Shown here piece after piece: positions 17,372-25,100 of a DNA stretch of 34,508 nucleotides (within the stretch, counting starts at the first letter, position 1; the number at the start of each line of letters is the position of its first letter). The notes beneath the pieces were generated by a model. That model did no database searches and had not been told where the DNA came from. It saw nothing but the letters and a program-made list of their open reading frames with translations. The stretch comes from Rickettsiales bacterium. Lineage in GTDB: Bacteria; Pseudomonadota; Alphaproteobacteria; Rickettsiales; JABSSG01. The stretch is taken from NCBI GenBank assembly GCA_020049805.1, contig JAGVLN010000005.1, forward strand, positions 1 to 34,508, read 5' to 3'. The position numbers and the translations under genes were made by a program.

Positions 17372-17960
17372 GTAAAAGCGTCTGTCTTAATTGAGTTGAT
17401 GAAATATTTATTAGTTTATCATTAATCATGCACCATGCAGGTGGGGATTTCTCTTTGAAGTTATCATAAGGAGTAATTCTAAATTTAGCAAATTTTATTG
17501 CTGCCTTTGAATGCAAGGCTTTATACTTATAATTCTGGCGATTGTAAACAGCAATTTTAATTTTCTGCCAAATATCTTGCCAGCGATACCAATAGGAAAA
17601 TTGAGCTAAATTATCGGCTCCGATAATAAAAGTAAAATTATTACCTGGAAAATGATTCAGTATATAACTTATAGTATTATATGTTTTAGAATTATGTAGT
17701 TCATTTTCTAAATCTGAGATGATAATTCTATTATTAAACTTAGTAAGTTCTTGGCAAGCACTCATTCTTTGGTCGAAGGACATTAGATCTTGGTTATTTT
17801 TTAAAGGATTTTGCGGAGTAACTAACCACCAAATATAATCTAGTTTTAATTTTTTTATCAAATGCTTACTAATTTCTAGATGGCCAAAATGAGGAGGATT
17901 AAAGGATCCACCAAGTATACCTATAGAAAGTTTAGTATTATTAAAGATATTGAGGTTCAT
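17355..17960 (-). CDS. nadD: Nicotinate-nucleotide adenylyltransferase NadD
   Basis: NadD joins ATP and nicotinate mononucleotide to form deamido-NAD. The 201-aa protein has the nucleotidyltransferase motif 'GILGGSFNPPHFGHLEI' (His24, His27) and the C-terminal 'ISSTQLRQ' (ISSTxxR). 'FIIGADNLAQFSYWYRWQDI' is also characteristic. Its ATG has no visible Shine-Dalgarno sequence and is preceded closely by TATAATA, so either the leader is very short or the promoter lies further up. No other start codon lies before the nucleotide-binding motif. It is divergent from bolA across 81 bases. Confidence 0.95.
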   Translation of the reverse strand: MNLNIFNNTKLSIGILGGSFNPPHFGHLEISKHLIKKLKLDYIWWLVTPQNPLKNNQDLMSFDQRMSACQELTKFNNRIIISDLENELHNSKTYNTISYILNHFPGNNFTFIIGADNLAQFSYWYRWQDIWQKIKIAVYNRQNYKYKALHSKAAIKFAKFRITPYDNFKEKSPPAWCMINDKLINISSTQLRQTLLHDKKN

Positions 17961-18041
17961 TATTATATACTGTACAATGCTGCTTAATATTACTCTAGAT
18001 TGCTTTAGATAAATTGTAAATATGTTGAGGATAATATAAAT

Positions 18042-18275
18042 ATGCCAATGGTAGCTAGCGAGATTGAATCATTAATAAGTAAAGCTTTTCCACAAGCTGA
18101 AATAATATTAAAAGATTTAGTTGGCGATAATAATCATTATGAAGTTACTATAAAATCAGCTATATTTAATGGTAAATCTAAAATTGAACAACATCGTATG
18201 GTAAATCGAGCATTGCACGGGTATTTAGGCGGGGACCTGCATGCGCTATCAATTAAAACCTTAGCCACAGAATAA
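18042..18275 (+). CDS. bolA: BolA family protein
   Basis: This 77-aa BolA/IbaG-type protein has the helix-turn-helix-like core 'NHYEVTIKSAIFNGKSKIEQ' and 'HRMVNRALHGYLGGDLHALS', with the conserved His residues that help hold a [2Fe-2S] cluster together with a monothiol glutaredoxin. The partner grxD follows 14 bases downstream, an arrangement typical of alphaproteobacteria. The likely job is iron-sulfur cluster trafficking or iron sensing. GAGGA lies about 10 bases before the ATG. Confidence 0.92.
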   Translation: MPMVASEIESLISKAFPQAEIILKDLVGDNNHYEVTIKSAIFNGKSKIEQHRMVNRALHGYLGGDLHALSIKTLATE

Positions 18276-18289
18276 AAAGGAAGTTTTTA

Positions 18290-18616
18290 ATGAGTGATCA
18301 AATTTTAGTTCAAATCAAGAATGACATTGAAAATAATGATATAATATTATTTATGAAAGGGAATAAACAAACTCCTATGTGCGGATTTTCTGCTACGGTA
18401 TGTGCAATTCTTGATAGGTTAGGAGTGGAATATGCGGATCGTAATGTATTACTTGATAATGATTTAAGAGAAGGAATAAAAATATATAGTGATTGGCCAA
18501 CTATTCCTCAATTATATATTAAAGGCGAGTTTATCGGTGGTTGTGACATTGTAAAAGAAATGTATGCGGCTGGGGAACTAATAGGGCTGTTAAAAAAACA
18601 TCAGTTAATTGCATAA
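18290..18616 (+). CDS. grxD: Monothiol glutaredoxin (Grx4/GrxD type)
   Basis: The 108-aa protein has the monothiol CGFS active site (Cys31) in 'MKGNKQTPMCGFSATV', and the glutathione-binding 'DWPTIPQLYIKGEFIGGCDI' segment. Such proteins bind a [2Fe-2S] cluster as a dimer or with BolA and pass it on to target proteins. AAGGAAG is a strong ribosome binding site. It forms an operon with bolA and is followed after 12 bases by the ABC ATPase gene. Confidence 0.96.
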   Translation: MSDQILVQIKNDIENNDIILFMKGNKQTPMCGFSATVCAILDRLGVEYADRNVLLDNDLREGIKIYSDWPTIPQLYIKGEFIGGCDIVKEMYAAGELIGLLKKHQLIA

Positions 18617-18628
18617 GTAGAATAAATT

Positions 18629-19579
18629 ATGGCTCCTAATATAATTAGCATTAAAAAATTATATAAGGAATATTTCAATCCACAGACGAGCAGCCCTCTT
18701 GTTGCTTTAAATCACGTTAATTTAGAAATTCCTCAAGGATCTTTTTTTGGTTTACTTGGGCCAAATGGGGCAGGAAAATCAACCATCATCAATATTTTAG
18801 CAGGCATAACTAATAAAACATCTGGCCAATGTATAGTTAATGGTTATGATTTGGATAAGGATCCTATCCAAGCTAAGCTATCTTTAGGTGTGGTCCCTCA
18901 AGAAATAGTTTTTGATCCATTTTTTACAGTACGTCAGGCAATAGATTTCTATAGTGGGTATTTTGGCATCCCAAAAAATCAAAGAAGAACTGAAGAAATC
19001 ATGGCTGCATTGAGTTTGACTAATAAAGCAGATGTGCCATCACGTTCTTTATCTGGCGGTATGAAAAGAAGATTACTTATAGCTAAAGCTTTAGTGCACC
19101 AACCGAAAATTTTAATCCTGGATGAACCTACTGCTGGGGTAGATATTGAGTTGCGAGAACAGTTATGGAACTATATTATAAAATTAAATAAAGCTGGCAC
19201 TACAATCATTTTAACTACTCATTATATTGAAGAAGCTGAAAAATTATGCAGCCATATTGCGATAATTAATCATGGAACAATAGTTTTTAACGATGTTAAA
19301 AATAAAATCCTTAGTTTATGTAGCGGTACAACCTTGACTGTTGAATTTGATCAACCCATAGATGCTCTTAAAAGTGATAAATTTTTGCAGAAGCATGGAG
19401 CAGAAATCAGTAGTAAAAAGCTTACTATTAAATATAGTGATTCTAAAAATTTAGACGAGTTTATACGCTATATACTTACCAAAAATATAGCTTTAACTAA
19501 TGTTTCAACTAATAAATCTCATTTAGAAGATATCTTGAAAAGTATAATTAAAAATAAAAAAGAAGAATATAACTCATGA
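18629..19579 (+). CDS. ABC transporter ATP-binding protein (orphan ATPase)
   Basis: This 316-aa ABC ATPase has Walker A 'GPNGAGKST' (44-52), signature 'LSGGM' (141-145), Walker B 'ILILDE' (161-166) and the switch His198. It belongs with the drug/polysaccharide exporter type (YadG/CcmA/NodI-like), and its C-terminal 100 residues form the usual extra domain. No permease gene is next to it, so its membrane partner must be elsewhere. It has no clear Shine-Dalgarno sequence and overlaps the cckA start by 4 bases (ATGA), so the two are probably translated together. The substrate is unknown. Confidence 0.9.
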   Translation: MAPNIISIKKLYKEYFNPQTSSPLVALNHVNLEIPQGSFFGLLGPNGAGKSTIINILAGITNKTSGQCIVNGYDLDKDPIQAKLSLGVVPQEIVFDPFFTVRQAIDFYSGYFGIPKNQRRTEEIMAALSLTNKADVPSRSLSGGMKRRLLIAKALVHQPKILILDEPTAGVDIELREQLWNYIIKLNKAGTTIILTTHYIEEAEKLCSHIAIINHGTIVFNDVKNKILSLCSGTTLTVEFDQPIDALKSDKFLQKHGAEISSKKLTIKYSDSKNLDEFIRYILTKNIALTNVSTNKSHLEDILKSIIKNKKEEYNS

Positions 19580-20220
19580 TTCAGAACTTTACTCGTAAGA
19601 AGCGTCATTATCTTTTAACAATAACTATGCTAATTATAGTTGGAGTAACTGCATTACTATTATTGATTGATGAGATGTTGCTCCTGGGGCTAAATAGAAA
19701 TTATGTTATTTTTGCTGCTTTACTTGCTGTGACGATTAGTTTTGTTATATTAGCATTTAGAGGATATAAATTATATAAAAACTTGCAGGATTTTTTGCCT
19801 GGGTTATGGTCTAAAAACCTTGTTTCTACCGCAACTGAATATATGATTGCTGATGATAAAGGCAAAATACTTATTACTAATAATAATGCTATAATCGATT
19901 TTTGCAATAATCACTTAATTCACTTATTTCCTGATCTTTTTGCCAAAGATTTTCCTTTAGAGTTTGTTCATGAAAATAAAAGGATAAAGTTATATAAACT
20001 GAAAGATATGGTTAATCCAAATTCTAATTTAAAGGAATGTATATTAATAACTTCTATGCCTCATCAAGACGAAAATTTGCCAGCAAAAAGTTCTTTAAGT
20101 AACATAACCAAATTATTAAAAATTCCATCTTACGTAAGTGATAAAAAAGGAATGATTTTAGAAGTTAATGAAGCACTTATTAAATATATTAGGAGAAAAA
20201 GGCGAAAATATGCTTGCTGA
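19576..20220 (+). CDS. cckA: CckA-type kinase, N-terminal part (before frameshift)
   Basis: This part encodes two membrane helices (about residues 11-33 and 42-62) separated by a very short loop, then a first sensor-like region and the beginning of a PAS domain ('YVSDKKGMILEVNEALIKYI'). The frame then runs into a basic stretch of Arg and Lys and stops at 20218-20220. The continuation of the PAS domain lies in the next frame (+1). A short periplasmic loop and PAS domains before the kinase are the layout of alphaproteobacterial CckA. As read, the product would be a 214-aa membrane fragment without kinase domains. It overlaps the ABC ATPase gene by 4 bases. Confidence 0.75.
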   Translation: MIQNFTRKKRHYLLTITMLIIVGVTALLLLIDEMLLLGLNRNYVIFAALLAVTISFVILAFRGYKLYKNLQDFLPGLWSKNLVSTATEYMIADDKGKILITNNNAIIDFCNNHLIHLFPDLFAKDFPLEFVHENKRIKLYKLKDMVNPNSNLKECILITSMPHQDENLPAKSSLSNITKLLKIPSYVSDKKGMILEVNEALIKYIRRKRRKYAC

Positions 20221-21880
20221 TCTCTCTATTAGATCAACATCTGATCCAGAAACTGTTTCATTGTCTTATCAACAAAATAGGATCAAGAATTTTATTCAGG
20301 TAAAAATTTACGAAGATAATCAAGAGCAAGCTTTTATGCTTTTAGATAATGAGATTAATAATAATCAATCTCTATCAGAGTATAATCCGATTGCAGCTTT
20401 CACTATAGACAAAAAAACCAATATTTCTAATCCTAATAGTGCTTTCTATAAGCTTTTTAACTTAGAACCAAATGTTTCATTAAAAACTCTAAACGATTAC
20501 CTGGATGAGGTTAGCAAAAATAATTTAATTAATTATATAGAAACAGTTACGCAAGCTAATAAAACTAGTTCTTTTGAAATAAAATTAGCTGATAAAGAAA
20601 TAACAGGTCTTTTATATATAAGTTGTTATCAAGAAGGTAAGTATTCCTGTCATATAGTGGATATCACCTCCTATAAAAATATGGAAATGAATTTTATTCA
20701 TTCGCAGAAAATGCAAGCTATTGGTCAGTTAGCCGGTGGTATAGCTCATGATTTCAACAATCTTTTGACTGCAATGCTAGGTTTTTGTGATTTATTATTA
20801 ATTCGTCACCCAGCAGGAGATCCTTCTTTTGCTGACATTATGCAAATTAAACAAAATGCTAACCGTGCAGCAAATTTGGTTAGGCAGTTACTAGCTATAT
20901 CCCGTAAACAAGTGCTGCAGCCAGAAATATTGGATATTACCACTATTCTTGAAGAGGTTGCTAATTTAATTCGAAGATTAATTGGTGAAAACATTACTTT
21001 AAAAATGAACCACGGGAAAGACTTAAAATTAGTAAAGGTTGACCATGGCCAATTAGAGCAAGTAATTATGAATTTAGCGGTGAATGCTAGAGATGCTATT
21101 GGTTCTAATAAAGGGGTTCTGACGATTAATACTTCTAATGTAGTGATTAAAGATCCTGAGTCTTTAGATAAAGAGTTGCTTTCTCCAGTTGCTAATGAAG
21201 TTATCGTGCCTGGTAAATATGTTTTAATTGAAGTGGTTGATACTGGTTCTGGTATCCCTAAAGAAATTATGGGCAAAATCTTCGAACCTTTTTTCTCTAC
21301 CAAAGAAATTGGTGCCGGTACAGGTTTAGGTTTATCCACTGTTTATGGTATTGTCAAACAAACCGGAGGATATTTATACGTTAAATCCTGCGAAGGTAAA
21401 GGCACAAGATTTTCTATTTATCTAAAAGCAGCGAATGATAAAGACTCAACTCAAGCTAAATCTATTAATGATTTAGATAATGAGTCTAAGATTACTCAAC
21501 CTGATCTAACAGGTGATAGTACTATTTTATTGGTAGAAGACGAAGCGCCGGTAAGAATGTTTAGTACTGCTGCTCTGACTAATAAGGGATATAAGGTAAT
21601 TGAAGCGGAATCAGGAGAAGAAGCTTTGGTAATCATGCAAAAACAAGGTAAAGATGTAGCATTAATTATCACTGACGTAATTATGCCAGGAATGAATGGA
21701 CCATCCTTTATTGCGGATGTTAAGAAACAATATCCTAAGATTAAGGTAATCTTTATGTCTGGTTATGCTGAAGAGGCTTTCTCTAAAACTTATGGAGTAG
21801 ATGGATCATTCCATTTTCTCTCTAAGCCATTTACTCTAAAACAATTAGCAAGTAAAGTAAAAGAGGTGTTAGCCAGCTAG
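20210..21880 (+). CDS. cckA: CckA-type hybrid histidine kinase, C-terminal part (after frameshift)
   Basis: CckA phosphorylates CtrA and CpdR through ChpT in the alphaproteobacterial cell-cycle pathway. This part holds PAS sequence, the dimerisation helix with the phosphorylated His in 'LAGGIAHDFNNLL' (codon 20747-20749), the ATPase motifs 'NLAVNARDAI', 'DTGSGIP' and 'GTGLGLSTVYGIVKQTGG', and a C-terminal receiver with the acceptor Asp in 'ITDVIMPGMNG' (codon 21674-21676) and 'LSKPF'. The frame is open from 20168. The first ATG with a possible ribosome binding site (AAGG, 7 bases upstream) is at 20210. A +1 shift around 20190-20200 would join it to the preceding part into one protein of about 765 aa. 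Confidence 0.85.
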   Translation: MLADLSIRSTSDPETVSLSYQQNRIKNFIQVKIYEDNQEQAFMLLDNEINNNQSLSEYNPIAAFTIDKKTNISNPNSAFYKLFNLEPNVSLKTLNDYLDEVSKNNLINYIETVTQANKTSSFEIKLADKEITGLLYISCYQEGKYSCHIVDITSYKNMEMNFIHSQKMQAIGQLAGGIAHDFNNLLTAMLGFCDLLLIRHPAGDPSFADIMQIKQNANRAANLVRQLLAISRKQVLQPEILDITTILEEVANLIRRLIGENITLKMNHGKDLKLVKVDHGQLEQVIMNLAVNARDAIGSNKGVLTINTSNVVIKDPESLDKELLSPVANEVIVPGKYVLIEVVDTGSGIPKEIMGKIFEPFFSTKEIGAGTGLGLSTVYGIVKQTGGYLYVKSCEGKGTRFSIYLKAANDKDSTQAKSINDLDNESKITQPDLTGDSTILLVEDEAPVRMFSTAALTNKGYKVIEAESGEEALVIMQKQGKDVALIITDVIMPGMNGPSFIADVKKQYPKIKVIFMSGYAEEAFSKTYGVDGSFHFLSKPFTLKQLASKVKEVLAS

Positions 21881-21928
21881 GATGCCCATAGTCCTTGCAA
21901 GAACTCTATCTCCTTCTCGTAATTGTTA

Positions 21929-21986
21929 GGAGCGCTCCGTCCTATTTCGTCATTGCGAGGAGCGTTCTTACGCGACGAAGCAATCC
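21929..21986. repeat. Palindromic intergenic repeat, Rickettsia-like
   Basis: The stretch contains the palindrome GGAGCGCTCC (21929-21938) and then a hairpin unit in which ATTGC (21952-21956) pairs with GCAAT (21980-21984), with an inner GCGT-TCTT-ACGC stem (21962-21973). The form 'GTCATTGCGAGGAGCG' followed by 'GACGAAGCAATCC' is one I know from dispersed repeats in Rickettsia and other bacteria (memory, not searched). It is more GC-rich than the surrounding DNA. It lies between cckA and the large unknown gene. I saw no second copy in the window. Confidence 0.6.
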
Positions 21987-22063
21987 ATACTTTGCTCAAA
22001 CCCCCATTGTATAAAAGTTTCAGCATTCTAAAAATATTGCCCTAATAAAAAATCCTATTAATT

Positions 22064-22101
22064 TTAACAATTTGTTAATCTTTTTATGTCACGATTATAG
22101 T
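22064..22101 (+). promoter_or_regulatory. Promoter of the 1254-aa gene with palindromic CtrA-type box
   Basis: TTAACAA-T-TTGTTAA (22064-22078) is a perfect palindrome and also a TTAA-N7-TTAA box. Its right half supplies a -35 (TTGTTA, 22072-22077), followed after 18 bases by TATAGT (22096-22101). A regulator box over the -35 is typical of CtrA-controlled promoters. The leader of about 45 bases contains a small stem GATGC/GCATC (22108-22123) followed by T-rich sequence. Confidence 0.5.
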
Positions 22102-22152
22102 CAAATAGATGCGATAAAGCATCGATTTTTAATTCAAATAAACGAGGATATC

Positions 22153-25100
22153 ATGGCATTGCAACAAGAAGTAGAAGCTTTAGTAAAAACGCTAAAAGTT
22201 GCTGGAGGTGCTCTTTCAGTAGGTAGGGATGTAGCTGTTAAACAAATAACAAAAGCATTGCGAGATGCAGGCCTAACTACTTTGGCAGATGCACCTGAGG
22301 TAAGAGAGGAAATTAAAGCTCAAGCAGCAAATTGGAGTCCAGCGAGTGTAGCGGCTATTACTGGCAAAGCTTCAGTTGATTTAGATGTCTCAGCTAAAAC
22401 TGCTCAAGAAATTATATTTGATGCTAAAAAAATTATGGCTAACGCATTATGGGATTCACTCGCCGCGGATGGTGATTATCGTGATGACCTAACAGTTCCA
22501 GCTGCTAAAGCTGCTATTAAAGGAGCAAGATTATTTTTAAGGAGATCTTTTGATGCTACAGCCGATGTAAGTGCAATTAGCGCTTTTCGTCAATTTTGCC
22601 AATCAGCATTAGGGTATAGTATCACTCCAGCTTGGGATGTTGGAGCTGGTGTACGCCTCAATCCTGCAAGCTATCGCGCATTTGATAGTAACCGTTTTGA
22701 GTTGTTATCTATAGCAGTAGCTGAACGTGCTTTAAAAGCTCAAGGAATAGAGAGTCCAACTCAGGAACAAATTACCGTAGTTGCTAAGAGTTTACAAGCT
22801 GAAGCTGGTCTTATTAAAAAAGGTAGAGCTTCTACCTTTGATGATGGACGTTGGGCTACCCAAGCTGATATAGATGCAGGAGCTAAAGGCGCTTCAATAC
22901 GAGTTAGAACCTTAGATCAGCATCCAGCAGTGATTGCAATAGCAGCAAGCGTTGCGCAAGGTAAGAGTCCGACTCCTGCAGAATGCAGTAGGGAATTTGC
23001 AACTGCTAAAGCAGCAAATAAATTTGTCTATGGCCGTGCAATTGCTGAAAGAACGGTAGAAGCTGTAGCAGCCCCAGCTTTAGATGCTGCTGTCAGAGTT
23101 TTTACCGAAGCAATGACTCCAAATATTTCTATTGCTACTCCGCATTTAGCTGAAAGAAACGTAAGTAGAGCTGCTGCTAAGGTAGAGTATAAAGTAAGTA
23201 AAACTCTTCAGCATAGCATAGAGCTCGCTTTAAATAGAGCTTTATTAAACCAAATTGCTACTGATAAAGAATTAGTAGACGGTGTTCGAGGTAAAATCGC
23301 TCTTAATAGCTTTACTGCTAAACTTGCTGATCCTGTTGGAAGGGATTATATGCAAGTATTAATCCAAGGAGCTTTACTTGAACATACTGCAGGTTTAGAT
23401 CAACATGGTTGGGAAAAAAGTTTAACTTCATTACCAGGTGTAATTGCAGAAAAAGTAGCTACAGAATTTGCTGCATTTAATCCACATGATCCAGCTAGCG
23501 TGGCTCACGCTATTGAGCGTAAACAACAGATAGAAAAAGCTATGCTTGCTAAAAAAGAAAATTATGCAAAGGCTATGGAAGCTGTTGATAAAGTTCTCAT
23601 TGGTGTTGACGTAGATGGAAAATATGTAGATGGTTTGCGTGCTGATTTTAGAAAATTTAACTTACAGTCGAATGTACGTAAATATTTAATTGAAAAATTA
23701 GCTGCAGAATTGACCAATGATCCTTCATTAGATTTAACCGCTGCAATGAAAGCCTTACGTGAGGAAATTGTTGAACGTGGAAATGCGAATAAAACTCTCA
23801 AATTTGCGCATTTTGATACAAAGGGTATCAGAGCTAAAACTTATGCCGAGTTCTTTGAAAGAAAAGCAAGTCAGGCTTATGCTTATTTCAAAAAACTCTT
23901 TTCTGGTAGATTTGGTAAAGATGATACTAAAGGGTTTGATGCAATGTTAGCTGGAGCCCTCACTACAGCTAAAACTGGTAAGCGTCCGGCAAAAAATTAT
24001 ACCATGCATCGTGACGCAAATAAAATACTGGCTCAAGCAATAAATCAATTTAATGGCTGGGAACCAGGTTCAGAAGTAGAAAAAGATGGTAAAAAATATA
24101 GAAAAATTGCAGTTAGTGATGATGTCCGCAAAGCTTTAGCTGAACAAATTGCTAATGCTCTTGAGAGAGCTCGTGTAGAAGGTAGAACCCTTCCTATAGA
24201 TACATTAGTTGAAGCATTACAACCAGGTTTAGCTAAACTTGCTTTACGTGAAAGGGATAAAGATGGTGTGATTACCGCTAAATCTGCACAAACTTCTACC
24301 GAGCCTGATAGAGATCAAGCTGGAAATGTTGTGCGTGCAAAAGGTGAGCCAGTACATAGCGCAACATCTTTAACTACTCTTTGTAGAGATATAGTTGCCA
24401 CTCGTAGTGCTGATGGTATGGCAAGTGTTACTGAATATGGTACTACATTAAAACAAGCTACAACAATTGTGATGAAAGAAGTACTAAAGAATCATCCAGG
24501 TTGCGACTCTAAAATACTTAAAGCTTTAGAAAAAGCTGTAGCTACAGAACTAGATAAGAGTCTATATTCTCTTACTCCAGCCTTACTTGATTCAATTATA
24601 ACTTCAGCAACTGCTGCAATACAAAAAACTACTACACCTGCAGTAACGGACGATAAAGGAAAAGTAACGACTCCTGCAAAAAGCAGTTGGAGTTTTAATG
24701 CTGGAGGGTTTTCAAAAGCTGCCGCAGGCATAATTGATCGTAATAATACTGAACAGAAGCGTATAATTGAGTCTTTCACAGAAACTCAATATGCTAGTTT
24801 AGCAGGTGGTTTAAGTAGCGGACGTGGATTACTAGCGTCTTTGGATCGCGATAGAATGGTTGCAGTAAATGTTGAAGGTGCTGATAGAGCAGATCCGGGT
24901 TTATTGATAGCACGAGTGAACGCCGGAGTTGCTTTCATTGAAACATTAGTGAAGCATGGGCGAGCTACTGGTCCAAGTGAAGAAGTAGCAATAGCTCTTA
25001 TTAATGATCCTAAAAATGCTGATCTGATATTAAGTGGAGTATTTGGAGGCCAAGATTTGGTAACATTTTTAAATGCTCAAGCTGGTGGAGGAGGAATGCA

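Noticed and set aside
17961-17975. TATAAT directly before the nadD start as a promoter
   Set aside because: It ends one base before the ATG, so transcription would begin inside the coding sequence, and no other start codon is available. It is probably chance in AT-rich DNA.
20806-21339. 177-codon minus-strand frame opposite the cckA kinase domain
   Set aside because: It lies wholly within conserved kinase sequence on the other strand, with no independent support.
21894-21901. CTTGCAAG palindrome after cckA as a terminator
   Set aside because: It is only 8 bases with no loop and no T-run, too short to terminate. It may be part of the degraded repeat region.
22072-22152. N-terminal extension of 27 residues on the large unknown protein
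   Set aside because: It starts within the TTAA box and promoter, has no ribosome binding site, and differs in composition from the rest. The ATG at 22153 has GAGGA at good distance.
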